A DNA stretch of 8,651 bases from Proteiniphilum sp. UBA4977. Its GTDB lineage: Bacteria > Bacteroidota > Bacteroidia > Bacteroidales > Dysgonomonadaceae. Position numbers and translations under genes: made by a program. The DNA is taken from positions 72,676 to 81,326 of the forward strand of contig DGZP01000022.1 of the NCBI GenBank assembly GCA_002398565.1, given 5' to 3'. Below, piece by piece: positions 1 through 6,225 of the stretch (position 1 is its first letter; each line of letters starts with the position of its first letter). A model generated the notes under the pieces. That model was not told where the DNA came from. It did not search any database and saw nothing but the letters and a program-made list of their open reading frames with translations.

Positions 1-1
1 T

Positions 2-64
2 GTATTTCAGGAGGTTCCTCCAGGCTATTTTGAGATAGTGTATGAGCATGAATGTGTTATATAA
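2..64 (+). CDS. Possible 3' end of a convergent gene (partial, unrecognised)
   Basis: Frame 2 of the plus strand is open from the window edge to a TAA at 62-64 and would give the 20-residue tail VFQEVPPGYFEIVYEHECVI. The composition (aromatic and acidic residues, a PPG turn) reads like a real protein C-terminus, and a convergent gene ending 11 bp before the ATPase stop codon is a normal arrangement. Twenty open codons is nevertheless weak evidence, and I recognise no family. The other forward frames stop at 31-33 and 34-36. The alternative is simple non-coding sequence downstream of the efflux operon. Confidence 0.3.
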   Translation, partial: VFQEVPPGYFEIVYEHECVI

Positions 65-75
65 AGGACGATCGA

Positions 76-750
76 TTAGAGGACTACTTCCGGCACAACT
101 CTTCCGTCGAATAAATTGATTATCCTTCCGGCATAACCGGCATCGTGCATGCTGTGTGTTACCATCACGATTGTAGTTCCTTCACGATTTAGGTCTGTGA
201 GCAGATTCATCACCTCCGCGCCATTTTTACTATCCAGATTACCGGTGGGCTCATCGGCAAGAATTAGATCGGGATTGGCTACTACGGCACGGGCAATGGC
301 TACGCGTTGTTGCTGTCCACCGGATAACTGCTGAGGAAAGTGCTTTTCACGATGTGATATGGCCATTCTGTCCATCGCCTCTTTTACACGTTTCATACGT
401 TCTGATGCCGCCATTTTCATGTAGAGTAGGGGCAGCTCGATGTTTTCATAGACGTTGAGTTCCTCTATCAGGTTAAAACTCTGAAATACGAATCCTATTA
501 CTCCTTTCCGGAGGTTTGTTCGCTGATTCTCTTTAAACCTTGAGACCTCTTTTCCATTCAAATAATATTCACCCGAGGTAGGGTTATCCAACAGTCCCAG
601 GATATTCAGCAGAGTAGATTTACCACACCCTGAAGGACCCATTACGGCAACAAATTCACCTTCTTTAATTTCAATATTGACCTCAGTCAAGGCCCATGTT
701 TCTACCTCCTCTGTGCGAAAGATTTTCTGTAAGTTGGATGTTTTGATCAT
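76..750 (-). CDS. ABC transporter ATP-binding protein (MacB/LolD-type)
   Basis: This 224-residue cytoplasmic ATPase powers the permease encoded just upstream. All nucleotide-binding motifs are intact: Walker A GPSGCGKST at residues 38-46, Q-loop Gln90 in FVFQSFNL, signature LSGGQQQR at 142-149, Walker B LILADEP at 162-168 with catalytic Glu167, D-loop GNLD at 170-173 and H-loop His199. The double Gln after LSGGQ and the DEPTGNLD sequence are typical of the MacB/LolD/FtsE branch, whose members work with FtsX-fold permeases by mechanotransmission rather than by classical substrate import. The length matches a stand-alone domain of this family. It is the last gene of the operon, 37 bp after the permease; the leader is A/T-rich with no Shine-Dalgarno sequence. 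The start ATG (748-750) leaves the usual short lead-in to the first beta-strand. The family assignment is secure; the transported substrate is unknown. Confidence 0.95.
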   Translation of the reverse strand: MIKTSNLQKIFRTEEVETWALTEVNIEIKEGEFVAVMGPSGCGKSTLLNILGLLDNPTSGEYYLNGKEVSRFKENQRTNLRKGVIGFVFQSFNLIEELNVYENIELPLLYMKMAASERMKRVKEAMDRMAISHREKHFPQQLSGGQQQRVAIARAVVANPDLILADEPTGNLDSKNGAEVMNLLTDLNREGTTIVMVTHSMHDAGYAGRIINLFDGRVVPEVVL

Positions 751-787
751 AGTTATAATTTTTATGTCTTATTTTTTGTTTAAAATG

Positions 788-3142
788 TTATTCATATTTA
801 ACCACGTCTATTGGGTTTGTTTTTGAAATTCTATTGAGTTTATTCAGCATGACAATAGTGGTAAAAAGGGCTACAATAATTAAAGTAGCTATTAGTGAGA
901 ATAAAATATTAGGCCTATATTTCAATGGTATATCCAAAGATAAATTGTTCCAGGCCAATACAATTATTGCAGATGAAATTATAAAGGAGACACCTAAAAG
1001 GATTATATATAATTTTCCAAATAGCCAATAGATATCTTTTCGTCCCGCTCCATTGATTTTTCTAATTGCAACGCTTTTTTGTTTTCTACGTGTATCCACA
1101 GTAATAGCACTATATATTCCGAAAAGAGCTAAAATCAAACTGAAAAAAGAAATAATCCCTATTATGGAATAAAAAGCTAATGGATAACCGTTAACTCGCT
1201 CTTGATTCTCATATAGATTTTCTATTTTGTAGGGAATAGATTCCGGAACAAATTCACGAATGATCGACATTAATTCTTTTCTGGTTGAATTTTCACTCCC
1301 ATCAAAACTTTTTACGTATAAACCTGGTGTAATATCTGGTATTGGGGGCTTTATCCATACACCGCCCTTTACTGACCTCACAAATGGCATTTCTTCCACT
1401 ACTCCCGCTATATGATAAATTCCGCATCCCAAATCAATAGATCCTGTATCAGAATTACTTTTAATGTTTTCCATTAAACTTTGAGTTACAATAGCGTCAT
1501 TAGGTGCTAATGTGGAAATATCAATCCCTTGTATATTTAAATTGAAAAATGAAAAGTAATTGTCCTCAGCACATATAATAGTAATTGGACACTGTATGCT
1601 GTCTGGTAAAAGATAAGATGTTTGAACAGTAAAATAGGATTGCATCTCATTATCAAAAGACTCGCCTATTGGCATAAACGAGCCTATTTGCAATACTTCT
1701 TCTACTACATTTATTGTTTTAATTTTGTTGATAATTTCCTGATGATGATCTGGAAGAGTAAAATCCAATAATGGTACAGCAAATATTCTGTTTAAATCAG
1801 AACGTGTTAGTGGAATCTTTTCTTCTGAGTTTATTTTCTGATAATAATTGAATAGAAGAATAGTACTACTTAACAAGAAAAACGCAAAAAAGAGTTGAAC
1901 ACCTAATGAGATATTTCTCAGGATCTTTTTATTGGGTTTTACTGTAATGAAACCCCGCATCCCTTCAGCGGCAAGCATTTTTTTTGTTTTATTGAGAAAG
2001 ATAACAATTAAAACGATTGATAAAATTAGGATAAAACCTGTTGTACAAAGCTGGATATAATAAATTTGCTGAGGATATAGATTTATTCCTGGAAAGTTTT
2101 GTATTTGTAATTTTGTAAACTGTGATAATAATATTTCTGTAAAAGAAATTGACATTAATAAAGATATAAACAATACAGGGATTATTTCGCATATTAATTG
2201 CCGAAAAATGTACTTTTGGGATGCACCAGCTATTTTTCTAAGGGTTAACTGGCGATTCCTGGTAATGTATGAACTGACTAATATATTGAAGAAGTTAATT
2301 ATTGCAGAAAGTAAGACCAAAAGTGACAGCAAAACTAAACCAACTGCAAATGGATCATATTGATTTAAAAAACTCTTCTTTTGAGATATTGGTTTAGCAG
2401 TTGGAATTAATTGACTATCAGAACCATTAACTCTTGGAATATTTTTCAATTGTTGATTTACTATTTCAGTTGTTGATTTATTATTTAGCAAGGCAAAAAC
2501 ACGTGGTGAAGTTGTAACCTCCGAGTCTGAAATATAAATATCAGCACCCATGGCATCCACATAAATATCTTTTATTACACCTACGACGCGGTATACTTCA
2601 AAAATATGATGTGTCTTATCTGTTAGCTCGATGTTCTTATCAATTGGATTCTCATTGCCAAATAGTTTTTCTGCAAAAGATTTACTTAGTACCGCAGTTT
2701 TATTCTCCCAATACAAATTGTTTCCTTGCAGGAATTCGGCATTGAATATATCAAAAAATTCATCATTTACCGACCTGATCCATGAGGTAGAGTGTGGTAA
2801 AAAGTCGCCGGTTGGTCTTTCAACATTCACATAACCATCAAAAGGGACAGGCGAAATAGTTGCTACTGTTTCAAAATCAGAAATGCAAAGTCTCATTATC
2901 CGATTTATATCGTCATTTGTAACCGGATAAGTCTTTTCTCCGCTACTATCACTATTTGTAATCTGCACAATTCTATCATGATTCTTAAAAGAAGTAACAT
3001 CTTTTCCACGTGCTTTGAGCAAAAGAAAATAGGTAAACGAGAAAATAAGTAATCCAACAGAGATACCAAGTGTATTAAGCAGAAAGCGAAACCAATTTTG
3101 ATGGATTTCTCTGGAAATTACTTTTAGATAGTGTTTAATCAT
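788..3142 (-). CDS. ABC transporter permease, two MacB-PCD/FtsX modules (8 TM)
   Basis: This 784-residue inner-membrane protein is the membrane subunit of the efflux pump. It consists of two similar halves. Half one has TM1 (about residues 20-42), a large periplasmic MacB-PCD-like domain (about 45-260), then three helices (about 266-291, 311-335, 360-384). Half two has TM5 (about 409-431), a second periplasmic domain (about 435-650) and three helices (about 655-680, 708-731, 745-767). Each FtsX block carries the cytoplasmic coupling segment next to the ATPase: LRKIAGAS at 301-308 and IRKINGAG at 693-700. The C-terminus ends in the family-typical NPIDVVKYE (776-784). Unlike E. coli MacB (four TMs, fused ATPase), the permease is a tandem duplicate and the ATPase is separate. 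The ATG lies 8 bp after the adaptor stop codon, suggesting coupled translation. Its base composition is much more A/T-rich than its neighbours (about 29% GC in eight sampled 60-base rows, against about 50% in the adaptor gene). Confidence 0.93.
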   Translation of the reverse strand: MIKHYLKVISREIHQNWFRFLLNTLGISVGLLIFSFTYFLLLKARGKDVTSFKNHDRIVQITNSDSSGEKTYPVTNDDINRIMRLCISDFETVATISPVPFDGYVNVERPTGDFLPHSTSWIRSVNDEFFDIFNAEFLQGNNLYWENKTAVLSKSFAEKLFGNENPIDKNIELTDKTHHIFEVYRVVGVIKDIYVDAMGADIYISDSEVTTSPRVFALLNNKSTTEIVNQQLKNIPRVNGSDSQLIPTAKPISQKKSFLNQYDPFAVGLVLLSLLVLLSAIINFFNILVSSYITRNRQLTLRKIAGASQKYIFRQLICEIIPVLFISLLMSISFTEILLSQFTKLQIQNFPGINLYPQQIYYIQLCTTGFILILSIVLIVIFLNKTKKMLAAEGMRGFITVKPNKKILRNISLGVQLFFAFFLLSSTILLFNYYQKINSEEKIPLTRSDLNRIFAVPLLDFTLPDHHQEIINKIKTINVVEEVLQIGSFMPIGESFDNEMQSYFTVQTSYLLPDSIQCPITIICAEDNYFSFFNLNIQGIDISTLAPNDAIVTQSLMENIKSNSDTGSIDLGCGIYHIAGVVEEMPFVRSVKGGVWIKPPIPDITPGLYVKSFDGSENSTRKELMSIIREFVPESIPYKIENLYENQERVNGYPLAFYSIIGIISFFSLILALFGIYSAITVDTRRKQKSVAIRKINGAGRKDIYWLFGKLYIILLGVSFIISSAIIVLAWNNLSLDIPLKYRPNILFSLIATLIIVALFTTIVMLNKLNRISKTNPIDVVKYE

Positions 3143-3150
3143 AGGTGTAA

Positions 3151-4452
3151 TTATTTAATAATTAGCTCTTCAGCTTCTCCAAAATTGGCATAACCTGTTG
3201 TAATTACCCTTTCGCCCGGTTCGAGACCGTTCGTAATTTCATACTGCACGGGATTTTGTCTACCAACAGTTATGGGTGTGCGGATAGCCTTGTCGCCTGA
3301 ACTGTTTACTTTATAAATCCACTGTCCGCCGGTAACCTGGAAGAAGTCGCCACGCGGAATTACAATGGCACTGTCGGGCTGGTCGAGCTCCACCTGTAGA
3401 CGATAGCTCTTGCCGATTCTCACGTTATCGGGTTTCTTATCGGTAAATACAAGATCGACTCCAAACTGGCGGTCCCTCACCTCCGGCACTACCTTGGATA
3501 CTTTGAGCGGATATTTTTTTCCCTGATAGGTTACGGATGCAGGGAGTCCCACCATCACTCTGTCGATATAGTATTCACTGAGTTGTGTGTTAATTTTAAA
3601 GTTGTCCATCACCTTTATTTCTCCAATATTTTCGGATTGCCTGATCTGTTGTCCAAGTGTCACATTCAAAAAACTCAGCTGACCACTTATCGGTGCCCTG
3701 ACAACCAGATTATCCATCCGCTTACTTGTAAGCATGGTGTTTTTACGGGCTCTTTCCAGATCGTTGTTCATTAGATCACGCCTTAACAGGGTAGCCACAC
3801 TATCGTGCCGGAGTCCTTCCAGCTGCAGGGCGGTATTTTGGGTTTTATAGGTATATTCTTCTTGCTGCACATCCAACTGTGCCTTGCTTTTCACGCCCAT
3901 GTTAAATTCTTCCACTCCCAGCGCATAGTCTTTTTCTAATCTACTCAGCTCATACTCTGCCCGCAATGTTTGTTGTTTCAAAAGTAGGGATTTTTGCTCC
4001 ATTTCCAGCCTTTTCTCCTGATAAAGTATGCGTTGTGTTTCCCATTCTGCCTGTTGCTCATCAATGACACGTGCCAACTCATGGTTTTGAAGGATGATGA
4101 TGGTGTCACCTTGCTTCAGCATGGTACCCTCTTCTGCAACGACTTGCAGCACTGTCCCTGATTCCAATGCATTCAGCTTGATGGTTAGAAGGGGCTGAAC
4201 AATGCCTTCTGCATCAACGTAGTCGAGAAACGGAGCTTCTGTCACATCGGCTATGAGAATTCTTTCGCTATTTACGCGTAGTTTGCGGCCTCCTGAAACC
4301 GAAATCAGCACATATACAAGAAATCCAACAAATGCTGCTACGGCAAGAATATGATATCTGTATTTCTGCCAGGTGCTCCTTTGGGGAAGCGCCTTGTCCA
4401 TGGAGGAGTCGCGCGACTCGTGAAATGAGTGATTATTTTCTTTGTTGTCCAT
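3151..4452 (-). CDS. Periplasmic adaptor / membrane fusion protein (HlyD/MacA-like)
   Basis: This 433-residue adaptor bridges the inner-membrane permease and the outer-membrane channel. A charged cytoplasmic N-terminus of about 30 residues precedes one TM anchor (about 32-53). There follow the first half of a lipoyl/barrel-sandwich domain (about 80-125), a long charged, Gln/Leu-rich alpha-helical hairpin likely to be coiled coil (about 125-245), the second lipoyl half beginning LVVRAPISGQ (249-258), a beta-barrel domain (about 283-355) and a membrane-proximal region (about 360-433) with the family-typical GLEPGERVITTG (409-420). The single uncleaved N-terminal anchor, rather than a lipoprotein signal, resembles MacA more than AcrA. 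It lies 48 bp downstream of the channel gene and 8 bp upstream of the permease gene, so it is in the same operon. The position in an ABC cluster, not next to an RND pump, points to a MacAB-TolC-like machine. Substrate unknown. Confidence 0.93.
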   Translation of the reverse strand: MDNKENNHSFHESRDSSMDKALPQRSTWQKYRYHILAVAAFVGFLVYVLISVSGGRKLRVNSERILIADVTEAPFLDYVDAEGIVQPLLTIKLNALESGTVLQVVAEEGTMLKQGDTIIILQNHELARVIDEQQAEWETQRILYQEKRLEMEQKSLLLKQQTLRAEYELSRLEKDYALGVEEFNMGVKSKAQLDVQQEEYTYKTQNTALQLEGLRHDSVATLLRRDLMNNDLERARKNTMLTSKRMDNLVVRAPISGQLSFLNVTLGQQIRQSENIGEIKVMDNFKINTQLSEYYIDRVMVGLPASVTYQGKKYPLKVSKVVPEVRDRQFGVDLVFTDKKPDNVRIGKSYRLQVELDQPDSAIVIPRGDFFQVTGGQWIYKVNSSGDKAIRTPITVGRQNPVQYEITNGLEPGERVITTGYANFGEAEELIIK

Positions 4453-4500
4453 CTTCAGGGTAACGTATCAAATAGGATTACTCTCTTCTTTTGTTGATTA

Positions 4501-5973
4501 TCATTCATGCCAATTGAATTGATCTTCTTCCGGGATAATGAGACTGTTTGTCTCGAAGTCATAGCCTGTCATACTGCGTATCCCGTAATAGAGACCCCAA
4601 TAGTTTTGTAACTCACGTATATATGCTTGCTGTGAGCGATCCTTTTCTTCTATCGCCGCATTCAGGTCGAGGAGGCTGGATTTGCCCAGCAGGTATAAAC
4701 GATAGGCTACGTTGTTTCTACGTATGGTGCGGACGGCAGTTTTCTGTGCGATCGTAACCTTCTCGCGCTGCAGATTAAATTGTTTCACTGTCTTTATCAC
4801 GTTCGCATCGAAATCGGTTCGAGCCTGTTCCAGATCAATCTTTACCTTTTCCAGGTTGCTTTTGGCCACTTCAACCTGCCCCTTTCCCACACCCCAGTCG
4901 AGAATGGGAATGCGGATACCCAGGCTCACCAGCTGCTGATCGAGCGGGTTTCGGTATGATTCGGTCAGCATATTGTTGGTCTGGGAAAGGCCAAACTCAG
5001 CATAAAGATCAGCTTTTAACCCGCGTGACGCTTTTGCTCTTGACACGGCACTCTCGCTTTCCATTTCCCGCAGGGAATAATATTCCATATCGGGATTGTT
5101 TTTATGGGCATACATTAGTGCATCTTCCACTGACACCGTGAAGTTAGGAATTTGATCGCTTACTTCCACAACGATCTCAACATTCCCGGTTATCCCCAGG
5201 AAGCTACGCAGGTCGAGAATCAAATCATCCATTTCGATGCGTGCATTCATCATCTTGGATTGTTCCGAGAGATAGTTTATTTCCAGTTGAAGCATCTCGT
5301 TCTCCGTGATGGTCCCTATTTCGTAACGACCTTTTGCATAGCGGTAAAGTGTATCGGCCGCCGCATAGTTATAGGCTGCCGATTGCCAGCTGTTTTGTGC
5401 CAGGGCTAGCTGATGAAACTTCATGGCTGCCGTGGCTGCCACGAGTTCCCGGGTTTCGGCATAGGCTTTTTGTGCCCGTGAATAGCGAATCGGTTCAATT
5501 TTTTTATTCCATTTAAGGGAATTATATCCCAATAGGTTTTGTGAATAACCAATTACCACCGGAGTCGATTTGTATGACAGGGTGTTGTCTGTAAATATAT
5601 TGAGCCGTTGTAGTCCTGTTTTCATATAGATACTACCCCCCAGGAGCGGGATGTTTTGATTGATGGTCAGTGCACCGTCATTGAGCAGCTGATTGCGATG
5701 AACGAAGCTATCGCTTCCGTCGGGCAGGGTAACGGAGCTGATGGAACGGTTTAGCGTGGAGTAGCTATTGAAGGTGAGGCTGGGCAAATAGTTGGCTTTG
5801 TGTGATCGCCAGTTCCAATAAGATGCACGGTATTGGTGACGTGCCGCTACAGCCTGTGGTGATTGTTCACGGGCAAGCGCGACCGCCTCGTCCAGGCTCA
5901 GACGAAGCGTGTCTTGCGCTATGGATTGCCCTACAAAGAATGAAATAAAGAAAAGTACGATTGTATGTTTCAT
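4501..5973 (-). CDS. TolC-like outer-membrane efflux protein
   Basis: This 490-residue outer-membrane factor would trimerise into the exit duct of the pump. Residues 1-20 form a Sec signal peptide (Lys2, hydrophobic core IVLFFISFFVG, cleavage near SIAQ|DT); there is no lipobox Cys, so it is not a lipoprotein of the NodT kind. The mature protein shows the duplicated OEP pattern: a first repeat beginning LSLDEAVALAREQSP (26-40), strand-like segments at about 62-118, long helices at about 165-257, then a second repeat beginning SVEDALMYAHKNNPDM (281-296), strands at about 322-360 including LGIRIPILDWG (351-361), and helices at about 363-462. The length is normal for the family. It is the first gene of the four-gene operon, with the start ATG 16 nt after the transcription start predicted from the sigma54 promoter at 6000-6016. 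There is no Shine-Dalgarno sequence. Confidence 0.94.
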   Translation of the reverse strand: MKHTIVLFFISFFVGQSIAQDTLRLSLDEAVALAREQSPQAVAARHQYRASYWNWRSHKANYLPSLTFNSYSTLNRSISSVTLPDGSDSFVHRNQLLNDGALTINQNIPLLGGSIYMKTGLQRLNIFTDNTLSYKSTPVVIGYSQNLLGYNSLKWNKKIEPIRYSRAQKAYAETRELVAATAAMKFHQLALAQNSWQSAAYNYAAADTLYRYAKGRYEIGTITENEMLQLEINYLSEQSKMMNARIEMDDLILDLRSFLGITGNVEIVVEVSDQIPNFTVSVEDALMYAHKNNPDMEYYSLREMESESAVSRAKASRGLKADLYAEFGLSQTNNMLTESYRNPLDQQLVSLGIRIPILDWGVGKGQVEVAKSNLEKVKIDLEQARTDFDANVIKTVKQFNLQREKVTIAQKTAVRTIRRNNVAYRLYLLGKSSLLDLNAAIEEKDRSQQAYIRELQNYWGLYYGIRSMTGYDFETNSLIIPEEDQFNWHE

Positions 5974-5999
5974 TACTAACAGATTCCCGATTTTATGTA

Positions 6000-6016
6000 A
6001 ACAAAGTACATGCCAA
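6000..6016 (-). promoter_or_regulatory. Candidate sigma54 (-24/-12) promoter of the efflux operon
   Basis: The minus strand reads TTGGCATGTACTTTGTT. Against the consensus YTGGCACGRNNNTTGCW it matches 11 of 14 defined positions, including the invariant -24 GG (6013-6014) and the -12 G (6002), with the required 10-bp spacing; the C of the -12 GC is T. The predicted start is near 5989-5990, giving a leader of about 16 nt before the tolC-like ATG. The next gene on the other strand encodes a sigma54 activator, which makes the match more credible. It is a prediction from sequence only. Confidence 0.65.
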
Positions 6017-6069
6017 ACAAGTAAGATGCTGATATTTAGATGTTATATAAAAGCCGTCGATTGCTTCAC

Positions 6070-6085
6070 TGTTCGTTTTCGCACA
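6070..6085. promoter_or_regulatory. Candidate activator-binding dyad, copy 1
   Basis: TGTTCG-TTTT-CGCACA is a 16-bp inverted repeat whose arms match at five of six positions. Its centre (6077.5) lies about 88 bp upstream of the start predicted from the sigma54 promoter. It forms a pair with the dyad at 6091-6106. The dyad symmetry fits a dimeric Fis-type helix-turn-helix, the DNA-binding fold of the regulator encoded at 6226-7584; that this regulator binds here is inference. Confidence 0.55.
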
Positions 6086-6090
6086 AAATA

Positions 6091-6106
6091 AGTTCGTATT
6101 CGCACA
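6091..6106. promoter_or_regulatory. Candidate activator-binding dyad, copy 2
   Basis: AGTTCG-TATT-CGCACA repeats the dyad of 6070-6085 with two differences in 16 bases (first base, and one base in the spacer). The two centres are exactly 21 bp apart, two helical turns, so both sites face the same side of the DNA. The centre (6098.5) lies about 109 bp upstream of the predicted efflux start. Tandem in-phase dyads at this distance are the usual enhancer layout for NtrC-family activators. Confidence 0.55.
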
Positions 6107-6128
6107 TACATCCAATGGCTATTTTACA

Positions 6129-6136
6129 TATCTTTG
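6129..6136 (+). promoter_or_regulatory. Candidate -7 element for the regulator-kinase operon
   Basis: TATCTTTG matches the Bacteroidota housekeeping -7 consensus TAnnTTTG exactly, and the predicted start would be near 6143, about 83 bp before the regulator ATG. No TTTG -33 element is present at the normal spacing (the bases there read acatacatcc), so the promoter would be weak or need help from a bound protein. The dyads at 6070-6106 end about 22 bp upstream of it and could serve that purpose. Confidence 0.35.
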
Positions 6137-6161
6137 GAGAATGCTTTAAAAGGACAGGATA

Positions 6162-6218
6162 TTTCAAAATTGAGAACTGGATCTTTCAAAGTTGGAGGCG
6201 TGTTATTTCAAAGTTGAG
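6162..6218 (+). repeat. Three direct repeats TTTCAAARTTG, exact 22-bp period
   Basis: Copies start at 6162 (TTTCAAAATTGAG), 6184 (TTTCAAAGTTGGA) and 6206 (TTTCAAAGTTGAG). The first 11 bases differ at only one position across the three copies, while the 9 bases between copies are unrelated. The period is exactly 22 bp both times, about two helical turns, and the last copy ends 7 bp before the regulator ATG. Because 22 is not a multiple of three, the repeats cannot be a coding repeat. Each copy contains a short CAA-N2-TTG inverted pair. Likely an operator array or a leader RNA element for the regulator gene; the binding partner is unknown. Confidence 0.7.
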
Positions 6219-6225
6219 TAAAATA

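Noticed and set aside
8..23. Short hairpin (GGAG/CTCC) considered as terminator of the efflux operon
   Set aside because: The loop is only four bases, the stem extension contains a mismatch, and no U run follows on the minus strand; the bases may also be coding for a convergent gene tail.
4501..5973. TolC-like protein as a lipoprotein channel (NodT/OprM type)
   Set aside because: The signal peptide ends SIAQ-DT with no Cys near the cleavage site.
6177..6193. Plus-strand TGG-N11-GT as a sigma54 promoter for the regulator
   Set aside because: The -12 side reads AAAGT instead of TTTGC, the -24 side lacks the C after GG, and it is part of the 22-bp repeat array.
6040..6225. 62-residue N-terminal extension of the response regulator in the same frame
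   Set aside because: The receiver domain begins right after the ATG at 6226. The upstream segment contains the candidate -7 element and 22-bp repeats that do not keep frame, so it reads as regulatory DNA.
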